The notes: generated from the letters alone by a model not told the origin. Shown: positions 8,671 to 16,983, counted from the stretch's first letter. The stretch is DNA of 49,040 nucleotides from Lentisphaeria bacterium (GCA_017963105.1 JAGCTY010000178.1:1-49040), one strand, 5' to 3'. Program-made: numbers and translations.

Positions 8671-8712
8671 TTCGACCTCCTAAGTAAAATGGTCGCATTT
8701 CCCGTTCCGGGG

Positions 8713-8738
8713 AAAACAACGCTTCTTCCTGAAGCGTT
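8713..8738 (-). terminator. Terminator-like hairpin in the leader of the membrane-protein pair
   Basis: A perfect 8-bp stem (8718-8725 with 8731-8738) with a 5-nt loop is followed on the minus strand by GTTTT. It can end the DUF3842 transcript. Because a good promoter (8826-8853) lies upstream of it, it may also act as an attenuator for the membrane-protein pair. Confidence 0.6.
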
Positions 8739-8825
8739 CGATCAAGGTTGTTGCGGATCCGGAATGGAGTGCTTCGGCATTCCTGACGGGAGTCGTTCCC
8801 GCTCCGGTTTTTCTTTGTCGACTAT

Positions 8826-8853
8826 ACTATATCACACGTTGCGGAAAAATCAA
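8826..8853 (-). promoter_or_regulatory. Promoter of the membrane-protein pair, overlapping the DUF3842 stop
   Basis: On the minus strand TTGATT (8848-8853) and TATAGT (8826-8831) are 16 bp apart. The -35 box overlaps the stop codon of the DUF3842 gene. The leader to the next ATG would be about 150 nt and contains a terminator-like hairpin. Confidence 0.55.
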
Positions 8854-9257
8854 GCAATGATTTTCCGCAATTCCTCGATCGTCTGCCGGATCAGACTGGT
8901 CAGCGTGTAATCGGACACGCCGACGATCACGTTATCGCAGTTCTTGAACGGCAGCAGGATCCGTTTCGCGTCGGACTGCGCCACGGCGTTCGCCATCGAG
9001 GGCGAAATTTCTCCGCCCAGCGAATCCGCCACCACGATCCCGAGCGGCCCGACAATGACGTCGGCCTTCCGCGCGGCCACCAGTACGGCGTTCTCGCCGG
9101 TCGCGGCGATGTCCGCGCCGCCCTTCATCATGGCCGACGTGGCGATCGTGTTCGTGCCGACCGCCATGAGCTGGATGTCGGGGAAAGCCTGTTTGATCTG
9201 GACCGCGAGCTGACGGCCCACGCCGCCGCCCTGCCCGTCTACGACAAGTATTTTCAT
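8850..9257 (-). CDS. DUF3842 family protein
   Basis: A 135-residue cytoplasmic protein. It starts MKILVVDGQGGGVGRQL, a glycine-rich loop after a first beta strand, like a nucleotide-binding Rossmann-type entry. Conserved blocks GTNTIATSAMMKGGAD, ATGENAV, DVIVGPLGIVVADSLGGEIS and an Asn-Cys pair (KNCDN) mark the DUF3842 family of anaerobes, whose biochemical role is not known to me. The longer open frame is rejected: the ATG at 9257 has GGAGG just upstream and a promoter sits at 9322-9350. It precedes the membrane-protein pair on the same strand, which may mean a shared function. Confidence 0.85.
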   Translation of the reverse strand: MKILVVDGQGGGVGRQLAVQIKQAFPDIQLMAVGTNTIATSAMMKGGADIAATGENAVLVAARKADVIVGPLGIVVADSLGGEISPSMANAVAQSDAKRILLPFKNCDNVIVGVSDYTLTSLIRQTIEELRKIIA

Positions 9258-9321
9258 GGTTCCTCCGGGTTTTGCTTCAGTTGAAACGACGGACGATCCG
9301 TTGTTCCAGAGAGACATATAT

Positions 9322-9350
9322 AAAATAAAGGAATTTCGTATGTTTTTCAA
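9322..9350 (-). promoter_or_regulatory. Probable promoter of the DUF3842 gene
   Basis: On the minus strand TTGAAA (9345-9350) and TATTTT (9322-9327) are 17 bp apart, about 60 nt before the start codon. Confidence 0.55.
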
Positions 9351-9485
9351 GTTGATTCCGCAATACTTCAGCATCTTTTTTTGCGGAACTTTTCCGTTTC
9401 GCGCTAAGAAAAACGCACCCTCAGGCATCCAATTCATGAAAACAATTTCCGAAACAACGTTTCCATCATTCGAAAGGCACACACC

Positions 9486-9611
9486 ATGAACAAAACCTCC
9501 CTTCTCACCGTCCTCTTCACCGCGACCATGCTCTGCACCATACTCTCCCTGCTCGCGAAACTCAGCGCCGCCGTCGAATCCGCCGCCGCGGCGTTCCCGT
9601 CCGCACTGTAA
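9486..9611 (+). CDS. Possible 41-residue membrane peptide
   Basis: A short open frame (MNKTSLLTVLFTATMLCTIL and on) with one hydrophobic segment of about 20 residues after a Lys, then an Ala-rich tail. GAAAGG lies about 9 nt before the ATG. The codons are GC-rich at third positions like the neighbouring genes, and the flanking non-coding DNA is AT-rich, which favours a real gene. No family was recognised. It may be a small membrane protein or a degenerate leader. Confidence 0.4.
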   Translation: MNKTSLLTVLFTATMLCTILSLLAKLSAAVESAAAAFPSAL

Positions 9612-9783
9612 ACGGCCGTGCCCGGGGCAGATCATCGGGGAGCGTCATATCCGGCGCTCGTGAAGTTTAACGTCGCCGAACGCGCCCCTCTCGCCGCGTC
9701 CGCAGCAAACAGCCCCGCTTGCACGCCATTTCCCGCAAAAACGCTTCGAGCCCCTCTTTTTTCATTTTTTTTCGCTGTTTTTT

Positions 9784-9814
9784 TTGATTTTTTTCAAAAA
9801 TGCGCTAAGATAAT
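9784..9814 (+). promoter_or_regulatory. Possible promoter of the thioredoxin-like gene
   Basis: TTGATT (9784-9789) is followed by TAAGAT (9806-9811, 16 bp away) or GATAAT (9809-9814, 19 bp away). The spacing is ambiguous, so the exact -10 box is uncertain. Confidence 0.4.
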
Positions 9815-9850
9815 ACTGTCTGGCTCCGTCTAATTCCCGAAACAAATCCG

Positions 9851-9898
9851 TTTTCAACCATATTATCAACCACATTTTCAACCATATTTTCAATCTTT
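9851..9898 (+). repeat. Four tandem 12-bp repeats in the leader
   Basis: Units of TTTTCAACCATA lie at 9851-9862, 9863-9874 (two changes), 9875-9886 and 9887-9898 (degenerate), ending just before the GGAAGGA ribosome-binding site of the thioredoxin-like gene. They lie in the transcribed leader if the upstream promoter is right. Confidence 0.8.
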
Positions 9899-9913
9899 TG
9901 GAAGGATTCCGAA

Positions 9914-11134
9914 ATGAATAGAATCACGATTCTCGCAGCGGCCTCCGCGGCCGCAATCCTCACCACCGTTCCCGCGTTCGCACAGGCCAATCAACAGGGC
10001 GGCGGATTCGTCACGCTCGACCTGAACTGGTCCGAAGCGGGAGCGCCCGCCGAAACCCAGCTGGACGGCGACACGATGCGCCAGATCCTCGAACGCGACC
10101 AGGCACGCGTTAAGTGGATTCAGGAACGCGTGAAGGACGGCCAGGTCAAGCCGGACACCCCGAAGGCCGACGAAAAGAAGGAAGAAACGAAGACAGTCAC
10201 GATCCCCGTCGCACCCCCGGATTCCTCGCGTCCGCGCACCATTTCCTCGGACCAGATGCGCCAGATCGTCGAACGGGACCGCGCCCGCGCCCAGGCGATG
10301 GGCGAACGCATCCGCGCCGCCCAGATCGAAGCCGAGGCCGAAAAATACATCAAGGAACACCCGGAAGAATTCACGCCCGGCAAGACGCCCGCCGGCTGGA
10401 CCGACAACTTCACCGCCGCCGTCGGCAAGGCGAAGGCGGACAAGAAACCCATCCTCGCGCTCTTCACCGGCTCCGACTGGTGCCCGCCGTGCCAGAACCT
10501 CGAAAAGAACATCCTGCTTCAGCCCGCATTCAAGGAATTCGCGAAGAAGCACCTCGTGACGCTCTTCCTGGATTTCCCGCGTGAAGCGAAGCTCGACGAC
10601 GGAGTGAAGAAGCAAAACGACTCCCTCGCGAAAAAGTTCTCCGTCGAGGCGTACCCGACCATCCTCATCCTCTCCGCCGACGGCGAAAAGGAACTCTGGA
10701 AGGAAGTCGGCTACACCGCTCTCTTCTTCGAAAAGCTCCAGAACGCCGTGAAGGAGCTCGACAAGGATTTCCCCGAGACCGCCAAGGCGGTGAAGGACGA
10801 GATGGAAGCCGAAGCCAAGGCGAAAGCCGAGGAAAAGGCTGCGAAGGAAAAAGCCGAACTCGAGGAGTTCGAAAGACAGCAGAAACAGCAGAAGGAACTC
10901 GAGGAATCATGGGAAAAGTATTCCACTCCCGGCATCGTCGAACCCTCCGTCATGACCCCGTGGGGAGCCGGACGCATCAACCGCACCAGGAACGCCAACC
11001 CCCTCGACAACCTTTCCGATGAGGAACGCGATGCGCTCTTCCGCGAACTCGACAAGAACGGCCCGATCAAAGGCCCGGACGTGCTCCCGAACGGCGGTCC
11101 CGCTCCGCTCCGCCCCTCCGTCAAGCGCGACTGA
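9914..11134 (+). CDS. Exported thioredoxin-fold protein with coiled-coil tail
   Basis: A 406-residue protein with a signal peptide (cleavage probably after PAFA, near residue 23). Two copies of a helix DxMRQI(L/V)ERD(Q/R)AR lie near residues 55 and 115, 60 residues apart. A thioredoxin-like domain (about 160-275) carries GSDWCPPCQNLE with redox cysteines Cys190 and Cys193 and a cis-proline region AYPTILIL. A Lys/Glu/Ala-rich coiled coil (about 280-330) and a Pro/Asn-rich tail follow. It is probably a periplasmic disulfide reductase or isomerase-like protein; WCPPC differs from the DsbA CPHC motif and resembles thioredoxin-like families common in planctomycetes and relatives. GGAAGGA precedes the ATG, and a terminator follows. 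Confidence 0.8.
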   Translation: MNRITILAAASAAAILTTVPAFAQANQQGGGFVTLDLNWSEAGAPAETQLDGDTMRQILERDQARVKWIQERVKDGQVKPDTPKADEKKEETKTVTIPVAPPDSSRPRTISSDQMRQIVERDRARAQAMGERIRAAQIEAEAEKYIKEHPEEFTPGKTPAGWTDNFTAAVGKAKADKKPILALFTGSDWCPPCQNLEKNILLQPAFKEFAKKHLVTLFLDFPREAKLDDGVKKQNDSLAKKFSVEAYPTILILSADGEKELWKEVGYTALFFEKLQNAVKELDKDFPETAKAVKDEMEAEAKAKAEEKAAKEKAELEEFERQQKQQKELEESWEKYSTPGIVEPSVMTPWGAGRINRTRNANPLDNLSDEERDALFRELDKNGPIKGPDVLPNGGPAPLRPSVKRD

Positions 11135-11161
11135 TTGTCATAAAACGAATTCGTTTTCCCT

Positions 11162-11194
11162 GAACCGGACAGCCCCCTGCCCGGTTCCTTTTTT
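11162..11194 (+). terminator. Rho-independent terminator of the thioredoxin-like gene
   Basis: Inverted repeat AACCGG-CAG / CTG-CCGGTT (about 11163-11186) followed by six T residues (11189-11194), 27 nt after the stop codon. Confidence 0.75.
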
Positions 11195-11265
11195 GTGTTT
11201 TCAGGCCAAGAACAGTTCGTTTCCGCCATATGGCCCCCAAAAAACGCAAAAAAAGACGCGCGCGT

Positions 11266-11294
11266 TTGATTGTTGCGCGATTCTGATGTATATT
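11266..11294 (+). promoter_or_regulatory. Promoter of the UDP-sugar pyrophosphorylase operon
   Basis: TTGATT (11266-11271) and TATATT (11289-11294) are exactly 17 bp apart. The leader is about 40 nt and ends in a strong AGGAGG at 11329-11334. Confidence 0.75.
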
Positions 11295-11340
11295 AATCCA
11301 AACGACAACAAAACGAACTCATATTTTCAGGAGGAACACT

Positions 11341-12768
11341 ATGCAGGAAGCACTCAGAAAACGCATCGAAGCCGCCGGGCAGGCGCATCTGCTCGCGCAC
11401 TACGACGCCGCCGACGCCGCGGCGCAGGCCAGACTCGAAGCCCAGTTCAGCGTGATCGACTGGGAAGCGCTCCCCGGCCTCATCGCGGGATACGTCCTCA
11501 AACGCCCGGAAACCGCCATCCCCGCCGACCTCGCACCCGCTCCGTTCTTCCCGTTCCCCGCGAAGACCGCCGAACAGGAAAAACTCTATGCGGAAGCAAC
11601 CGCGAAAGGCGTGGAAGTCCTCCGCGCGGGCAAAGTGGCGGCGCTCACGGTCGCGGGCGGACAGGGCACGCGCCTCGGATTCGACGGCCCCAAGGGGACC
11701 TATCCGATCACGCCCGTCCTGCACAAGACGCTCTTCCAGTATTTCGCGGAATCCATCGGCCGCCTTTCCGAAAAATACGGCGCGCCGCTGACCTGGTATA
11801 TCATGTGCAGCGAGCTCAATGCCGCCCCGACGAAGGAATTCTTCGAGAAGAATAAGTTCTTCGGGCTCGCCGACGGCCAGGTCCGGTTCTTCGTGCAGGG
11901 CACCATGCCCGCCATCGGGCTCGATGGCAAACTCATCATCGGCGCGAAAGATTCCCTCGCGCTCTCCCCGAACGGCCACGGCGGCACGCTGCTCGCGCTC
12001 CGGGCGTCCGGCTGCCTCGACAGGATGGCCGACGACGGCGTGGAATACCTCTCGTATTTCCAGGTTGACAATCCGCTGGTCCCGATCGCCGATCCGCTGT
12101 TCATCGGCCTGCACATCCTCGAAGGTTCGCAGATCAGCAGCCGCATGCTGCCGAAGACCTGCCCGACCGAAAAGCTCGGCAACTTCTGCCTCTCCGGCGG
12201 ACGCCTGCACGTGATCGAATACAGCGACATGCCGCTGGAACTCGCCGAACGCCTCAATCCGGACGGCACCCTCGCCTTCCTTTCCGGCAGCCCGGCCATC
12301 CACGTCATCAGCCGCACGTTCGTCGAATCGCTCACGCAGGACGGCACGCTGAAGCTCCCGTGGCACCGCGCGGACAAGAAGGTGCCGTACCTGGCCGCCG
12401 ACGGCACGACCGTGAAGCCGGACGCCGTGAACGCGGTCAAGCTCGAATCCTTTATCTTCGACGCGCTCCCGATGGCTGAACGCGCCATCGTGGTGGAAGG
12501 CTCCCGCAAGGAGATGTTCGGCCCGACCAAGAATGCCACCGGCGTAGATTCCGCCGAATCCTGCCGCGCCATGCTCGTGGAACGCGACGCCCGCCGCCTC
12601 GCGCTCGCCGGGATCCGGGTCCCGCGCAATGCGGACGGCACGCCCGCCGCGCTCGTCGAAATCTCGCCCCGGTGTGTGGTCGATGACGCCGACGCGGTGG
12701 AATACTTCCGTGCGAATCCTGTGACGGAAACCATTCAACCCGGCCAGACGAAAGCGTTCGGAAAATGA
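11341..12768 (+). CDS. UDPGP-family UDP-sugar pyrophosphorylase
   Basis: Nucleotidyltransferase making a UDP-sugar from UTP and a sugar 1-phosphate. The 475 residues match the eukaryotic-type UAP1/AGX family (UDP-HexNAc or UDP-glucose pyrophosphorylase). The UTP-binding loop is GGQGTRLGFDGPKGTYPI (about residues 105-122). A substrate loop NGHGGTLLALRASG (about 212-225) and a downstream VDNPLVPIADP segment are also present. Bacterial GlmU lacks this architecture. The likely product is UDP-GlcNAc or UDP-Glc for envelope polysaccharide; the exact sugar is not decidable here. AGGAGG 6 nt upstream fixes the start. It overlaps the next gene by 4 nt (ATGA), so the two are coupled. Confidence 0.85.
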   Translation: MQEALRKRIEAAGQAHLLAHYDAADAAAQARLEAQFSVIDWEALPGLIAGYVLKRPETAIPADLAPAPFFPFPAKTAEQEKLYAEATAKGVEVLRAGKVAALTVAGGQGTRLGFDGPKGTYPITPVLHKTLFQYFAESIGRLSEKYGAPLTWYIMCSELNAAPTKEFFEKNKFFGLADGQVRFFVQGTMPAIGLDGKLIIGAKDSLALSPNGHGGTLLALRASGCLDRMADDGVEYLSYFQVDNPLVPIADPLFIGLHILEGSQISSRMLPKTCPTEKLGNFCLSGGRLHVIEYSDMPLELAERLNPDGTLAFLSGSPAIHVISRTFVESLTQDGTLKLPWHRADKKVPYLAADGTTVKPDAVNAVKLESFIFDALPMAERAIVVEGSRKEMFGPTKNATGVDSAESCRAMLVERDARRLALAGIRVPRNADGTPAALVEISPRCVVDDADAVEYFRANPVTETIQPGQTKAFGK

Positions 12769-13100
12769 TCAAGATCGTACCGCTCAGCGAAGACGACATC
12801 CTGTTCGACGAGGAAGCCGCGGGCAAGGCGCTCGAAAAGGCGGCCCGCCGCCTGAAACCGGTGCGTTTCACCGGACTCTGCCCCATCGGGCGCCAGATCC
12901 TCTTCGTGTTCAACGAATGCTCCGCGGAAGAGGACGATTCGGGCGCACGGTTCGTGTTCTCCAAGCTCCCGTCCCGTGATTTCAACGAGGTCGCGGCGGT
13001 GTTCCTCAGCCGGTTCACCGGCGGATTCGACACGCTCGGCACGTTCAGCATCGGCGACGACCTCTGGGGGCTATTCAAGCGCCTCCCCGAAGATGCCTGA
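12765..13100 (+). CDS. Hypothetical protein in the pyrophosphorylase operon
   Basis: A 111-residue soluble protein of unknown family. It shares an ATGA overlap with the pyrophosphorylase upstream and overlaps the YraN-like gene downstream by 8 nt, so it is translated as part of the three-gene unit. The sequence is mixed alpha/beta with a single Cys in TGLCPIGRQILFVF (about residue 39) and an acidic loop near residues 53-58. No signal peptide, membrane segment or catalytic motif is visible. Confidence 0.7.
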   Translation: MIKIVPLSEDDILFDEEAAGKALEKAARRLKPVRFTGLCPIGRQILFVFNECSAEEDDSGARFVFSKLPSRDFNEVAAVFLSRFTGGFDTLGTFSIGDDLWGLFKRLPEDA

Positions 13101-13620
13101 CGACGAAACGGAACAGGGCACATCCGCGCCCCGGCAGTCCGCCCGGAAACGCTCCTGGCGCAAACGCCTCGGCGACGCCGGGGAACGCGACGCCGCACGG
13201 CTCCTCGCGCAGATGGGGTACACCGTTCTGCTGCGCGACTGCCGCACGCCGTACGGCGAGCTTGATCTGGTCTGCCTCGACGGTGCGGCTTTCGTGTTCG
13301 TCGAGGTGAAGACGCGCTACTGCCACCTGCGCCAGTTCGGGAAACGCCCCGAACCCTGGCGCGAACTATCCGACGCCCAGAAACGCCGCAATTACCGCGC
13401 CGCCATCTCGTTCCTGCACGACCTCGGCGACGCCGCCGCGAACCGCCGTTACCGGTTCGACCTCATCGAAGTCCTCCGCGGTCCGTTCGGACCGCTCGCC
13501 ATCCGCCACCACGTCAACTTCATGGGACGCCCGTCGTACTCGAAACAGGGCATCCCGGGCCGCGTTTTCCGCCGCAGGTCGAACTCGGCCACGCAGTCCA
13601 TGTTCTTCCCGGTGGAATAG
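13093..13620 (+). CDS. yraN: YraN / UPF0102 family nuclease-fold protein
   Basis: A 175-residue member of UPF0102, a PD-(D/E)XK nuclease-fold family. The family core is visible: RLGDAGERDAARLLAQMGY (helix 1), then YGELDLVCLDGAAFVFVEVK, which supplies the acidic residue and the ExK pair of the predicted active site, then QKRRNYRAAISFL and RFDLIEV. Family members are usually about 120 residues; here a basic N-terminal extension of about 25 residues and a C-terminal extension of about 30 are added. It overlaps the 111-residue gene by 8 nt. The function is unproven; roles in DNA processing have been suggested for the family. Confidence 0.85.
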   Translation: MPDDETEQGTSAPRQSARKRSWRKRLGDAGERDAARLLAQMGYTVLLRDCRTPYGELDLVCLDGAAFVFVEVKTRYCHLRQFGKRPEPWRELSDAQKRRNYRAAISFLHDLGDAAANRRYRFDLIEVLRGPFGPLAIRHHVNFMGRPSYSKQGIPGRVFRRRSNSATQSMFFPVE

Positions 13621-13702
13621 ACATTCCGGCCCGTTCCGTGTTTTTTCATCCTGTTTCCGTTCGTTTTTTTGGAAAAGACGGAAAAGATTCCGCGTCTTTC
13701 AG

Positions 13703-13730
13703 TTGAAAAAAACGAAAAGCATGATACAGT
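13703..13730 (+). promoter_or_regulatory. Probable promoter of the polyene cluster
   Basis: TTGAAA (13703-13708) and TACAGT (13725-13730) are 16 bp apart; an overlapping TATATA at 13730 is an alternative -10. An imperfect hairpin at about 13675-13699 just upstream may end the previous operon. This is the only clear promoter before the 14-gene cluster. Confidence 0.5.
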
Positions 13731-13801
13731 ATATAGATATTGACGCGGCGCACGCATATCGCGCCGGAAACTCAATTTCTATTGGAGCTTGCTTCGGCTT
13801 T

Positions 13802-14530
13802 ATGGCATCGGATCGTCTCGCATTCATCATCGGCGCATCCCGCGGAATCGGGTATGCGACCGCCCTGCGTCTGGCCCGGGACGGCTTCGACGTCGCGGCT
13901 TCGTGCCGCGGCGACACGGCGCGTCTCGACGCCCTGCGTGCGCAAGTCGAGGCCCTGGGACGCTCCTTCCTGCCGGTCTCGCTGGATGTGACCGACCGCG
14001 CGGGGAGCCTGCGCACGATCACGGAGCTTTTCGCCGACAATCCGCCCTACGCGGTCGTCTACAACGCCGGCATCTCCAAAGACGATCTTTTCGCATGGAT
14101 GACTTCGACGGAGTGGGACGACGTGATCCGGACCGGGCTCGACGGCTTCTACAACTGCGTCCAGCCGCTCGTCCAGCCGCTCATTTCCGCGAAGGAAGGC
14201 CGCATCATCGTCATCAGCAGTGCGTCCGGCCAGGTCGGACGCCCCGGCCAGGTCAATTACTCCGCAGCGAAGGCCGGCCTCATCGGCGCGGTGAAGGCGC
14301 TCGCCGGGGAACTCGGACGCAGGAACATCCTCGTGAACGCGGTCGCGCCCGGCGTCATCGACACGGAAATGACCCGCGACCTCGACATGACCAAGCTCCT
14401 GCCGCTGATCCCCCTCGGACGCAAAGGCGCGCCGGGGGAAGTCGCCTCCGTCGTTTCCTTCCTCGCAGGACCGTATTCAAGCTACATCACAGGGCAGGTC
14501 ATCGGCGTGAACGGAGGTCTGGTATGCTGA
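13802..14530 (+). CDS. 3-oxoacyl-ACP reductase (SDR, FabG/ApeQ-like)
   Basis: A 242-residue short-chain dehydrogenase that would reduce the beta-keto group of ACP-bound intermediates with NADPH. The Rossmann loop GASRGIGYA is near the N-terminus, NAG follows near residue 86, and the catalytic Tyr153-x3-Lys157 pair (NYSAAKAG) comes with a preceding Ser in ISSASG. The frame is open upstream, but earlier starts overlap the promoter; the ATG at 13802 gives the normal FabG length. GGAG is rather far (about 14 nt) upstream, so the start is the weak point. First gene of the cluster. Confidence 0.88.
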   Translation: MASDRLAFIIGASRGIGYATALRLARDGFDVAASCRGDTARLDALRAQVEALGRSFLPVSLDVTDRAGSLRTITELFADNPPYAVVYNAGISKDDLFAWMTSTEWDDVIRTGLDGFYNCVQPLVQPLISAKEGRIIVISSASGQVGRPGQVNYSAAKAGLIGAVKALAGELGRRNILVNAVAPGVIDTEMTRDLDMTKLLPLIPLGRKGAPGEVASVVSFLAGPYSSYITGQVIGVNGGLVC

Positions 14531-14558
14531 TTTCATCGAACACCGACGGGAGGCGCGC

Positions 14559-15776
14559 ATGAACGGACTCAAACGCGTCGTCATAACGGGCAGCGGCATC
14601 TACAGCGCGCTCGGATTCACGCCCGGCGAGCTCTTCGACAACCTTGCCGCCGGGAAAAGCGCCGTCGTGCGCGGCGGCGAGGAAGAGGATTTCCTGCCGA
14701 CCGCCCCCGCACCGCGCGATCCCGAACGCTTCCGCATCCTCCCGCGCACGCTCCGCCGCGCCATGGCCCCGTCGGCCTGCTTCACCGCGATGGCAGGCCT
14801 TGCCGCGATGCGGGATTCCGGGCTCACGCAGGACGAACTGCTCGCCCTGAGCGCCGGATGCGCCGTCGGGTCCACCATGGGCTCCGTCAGCACCCTGCGC
14901 GAAGGATACGCACTGGTCCTTTCCGGGCAGAGCGACCGGCTCTCCCCGATGCATTTCTTCAAAGCCGCTTCCCACACCACGGCGTTCAATCTCGCCCGCA
15001 CCCTCGGTCTTAACGGCGCGATCTACTCGCCGTGTTCCGCCTGCGCCTCCGGGCTCCAGTCCATGGGGCTCGGCGCGGCGCTGATCGCCGCCGGGCAGGA
15101 AACGGTCATGTTCTGCGGAGGCGCGGACGAAACGGGATCCGAAGTCTCCGGTTCGTTCGCGTTGATGTACGCCCATGCGCCCGTCGAGGACGACCCGACG
15201 CGGAGCCCGCAGCCGTTCTCGGCGCACCGCAAAGGTCTGGTTTGCGGCGAAGGCGCGGCCGTCTTCTGCCTGGAGGAATACGAACACGCCGTGAAGCGCG
15301 GGGCAAAGATTTACGGAGAAATCATCGGCTACGCCTCGAACAGCGGCGGAAACGGCCTCAGCCAGTCCGATGCGCCCGCCATTGCCCGCTGCATGGCGGA
15401 CACCTGCGCATCCGCCGGGATCACCCCCGCCGACATCGACTACATCAGCGCGCACGCCACCTCCACGCTCCAGGGCGACGCCGCCGAAGCCGCCGCCATC
15501 CGCGAAGTCTTCGGCGCGAACGTCCCCGTCTCCAGCCTCAAGGGGCACCTCGGGCACACGCTCGGCGCGTCCGGCCCGCTGGAAATGGCCGCCGTCTTCG
15601 AGATGGCGCGCCACGGCGTCCTGATCCCGACCCGCAACCTTGTCGACGTCGACCCCGCCTGCGCCGGAATCGACCACCTGACAGCCCCGCGCGAAAAACG
15701 AATCCGCATCTTCTTCAAAAACTCCTTTGCGTTCGGGGGCATCAACGCCTCCCTGATCTGCAAGCTCAACGTATAA
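14559..15776 (+). CDS. Beta-ketoacyl-ACP synthase (KAS II-like), stand-alone
   Basis: A 405-residue decarboxylating condensing enzyme with the full Cys-His-His triad: Cys162 in SACASG, His299 in SAHATST and His333 in GHLGHTLG. The C-terminal FKNSFAFGGINASL block is intact. It has no half-size partner next to it, unlike the other two ketosynthases of the cluster, and so may work as a homodimer (ApeR-type role in aryl-polyene pathways; inference). GGGAGG lies 6 nt before the ATG. It follows the ketoreductase by 28 nt. Confidence 0.92.
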   Translation: MNGLKRVVITGSGIYSALGFTPGELFDNLAAGKSAVVRGGEEEDFLPTAPAPRDPERFRILPRTLRRAMAPSACFTAMAGLAAMRDSGLTQDELLALSAGCAVGSTMGSVSTLREGYALVLSGQSDRLSPMHFFKAASHTTAFNLARTLGLNGAIYSPCSACASGLQSMGLGAALIAAGQETVMFCGGADETGSEVSGSFALMYAHAPVEDDPTRSPQPFSAHRKGLVCGEGAAVFCLEEYEHAVKRGAKIYGEIIGYASNSGGNGLSQSDAPAIARCMADTCASAGITPADIDYISAHATSTLQGDAAEAAAIREVFGANVPVSSLKGHLGHTLGASGPLEMAAVFEMARHGVLIPTRNLVDVDPACAGIDHLTAPREKRIRIFFKNSFAFGGINASLICKLNV

Positions 15777-15800
15777 CAACCTTCCCCGGAGGATCCAGAT

Positions 15801-16106
15801 ATGAATCTGACACGAGACGAAATCATCGAGGCCGTCAACGGCGCCCTCGTCAACGAAATGGAACTCGACCCCGCCGACCTCTCCCCTGAAAAGACCTTCT
15901 TCGACGACCTCGGGCTGGACAGCCTCGACATGGTCGACCTGATGATCGGTCTTCAGCGCAAATTCGGCATCTCGCTCCGCGACAACGAGGAGATCAAGCA
16001 GGTCCGCACGCTCGGAGACGTCTACGACTTCTTCGAGAAGAACCAGGCCACGCTCACGGCGCAGGCCGAAGCCGCGAAGAAGGCCGCGCAGCAGGATCCC
16101 CAATAA
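15801..16106 (+). CDS. Acyl carrier protein
   Basis: A 101-residue carrier protein. Phosphopantetheine would attach to Ser41 in GLDSLDMVDL, the canonical motif. The acidic four-helix core spans about residues 1-82; the Ala/Gln/Lys-rich tail of about 20 residues is longer than in FabF-pathway ACPs. GGAGG precedes the start by about 8 nt. It is the only ACP seen in the cluster, while studied aryl-polyene clusters usually have two. Confidence 0.92.
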   Translation: MNLTRDEIIEAVNGALVNEMELDPADLSPEKTFFDDLGLDSLDMVDLMIGLQRKFGISLRDNEEIKQVRTLGDVYDFFEKNQATLTAQAEAAKKAAQQDPQ

Positions 16107-16159
16107 ACAACCTTTCAAACCGTTCTTCCCGTTTCGCCGCCCACCAACAGGAGCCGGAG

Positions 16160-16951
16160 ATGTTTTCCCTGATCGTCTACACGCACATGGTCGTATGCAT
16201 CGCACTCTACTGCATTCTGGCCTCGCCGTTCTTCCTGATCGCGGGGATTATCTGTCTCCTCACCGGCAGGCCGTTCAACGTCGCGGTCCTCAAATTCATC
16301 CGCACGTTCGGGCGCTTCATGATCCGCTGCTGGTACAGCGTCTATGTCCCGGTGCGCCTCGACGACTTCTCCGGCGGCGCGAACCACGGCATCTTCGTCG
16401 TGAACCACCGTTCGTCGTCTGATCCGTTCCTGGTCTCGATCATCCCAGCCGCGGGCGCCGCCATGGCCGCCGCGAAGGGCTGGGCGCTCCACATGCCGTT
16501 CTTCGGCGTTTTCGCGCGCATGGGCGGCTTCATCGACGTGAACAACCTCACCTACGAGGAGATCGTGGAGCAGACCCGCCGCGCCCTGAGCAATTCCGGC
16601 ACCATCTACGTCTTCCCGGAGGGCACGCGCTCCGGCTCCCGCACCATGGCCCCGTTCCACAGCGCGTTCTTCCGCGCCGCGAAGGAGCTCAACGCCCCGC
16701 TGATCCCGGTCGCCATCGCCGGCAATGAAGCCAGCCCGGACCGTTCCTTCCGCATGCGCCCAAGCCGCGTGATCATGCGCGTCCTGAAGCCGATCCCGCA
16801 GGACCGCATCGCCTCCGAGCCGCATTTCCGCATCCAGCGGGAAGTCCACCGTATCCTCGAAGAGGAGACCGCCGCGCTCGACCGCGAGATCGACGCCTGG
16901 AAACAGGAACGGCGCTACCCGTTCTGCCTCACTTCCGCAAAATCAACGTAA
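16160..16951 (+). CDS. PlsC-type 1-acyl-glycerol-3-phosphate acyltransferase-like protein
   Basis: A 263-residue membrane-associated acyltransferase. Two N-terminal hydrophobic segments (about residues 2-40) precede the HX4D motif (His83 to Asp88 in NHRSSSD) and the FPEGTRS glycerol-phosphate site (about residues 153-159), followed by a PVAIAG block. PlsC-like acyltransferases in aryl-polyene clusters are thought to help build the lipid anchor. AGGAG lies just upstream. Whether the acceptor is a glycerolipid, glycan or other group is unknown. Confidence 0.88.
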   Translation: MFSLIVYTHMVVCIALYCILASPFFLIAGIICLLTGRPFNVAVLKFIRTFGRFMIRCWYSVYVPVRLDDFSGGANHGIFVVNHRSSSDPFLVSIIPAAGAAMAAAKGWALHMPFFGVFARMGGFIDVNNLTYEEIVEQTRRALSNSGTIYVFPEGTRSGSRTMAPFHSAFFRAAKELNAPLIPVAIAGNEASPDRSFRMRPSRVIMRVLKPIPQDRIASEPHFRIQREVHRILEEETAALDREIDAWKQERRYPFCLTSAKST

Positions 16952-16983
16952 AACATTCACATACAGTTCAAAAGGAATTTATC

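Larger units (their letters stand above)
9612..9913 (+). other. Intergenic region before the thioredoxin-like gene
   Basis: A gap of 302 nt. The first part (to about 9740) is GC-rich with no supported gene. The second part is very AT-rich and holds a possible promoter (9784-9814) and four tandem 12-bp repeats (9851-9898). Confidence 0.5.

Noticed and set aside
8850..9635. Long form of the DUF3842 protein (261 residues)
   Set aside because: The family begins at MKILVVDGQGG (9257), with its own ribosome-binding site and promoter.
14499..16205. Long antisense frames across the polyene cluster and the glycoside hydrolase genes (also 19994-21199, 23112-24896, 25897-28017 and 29062-30726)
   Set aside because: Typical of GC-rich DNA; the plus-strand genes have recognised families and coupled starts.
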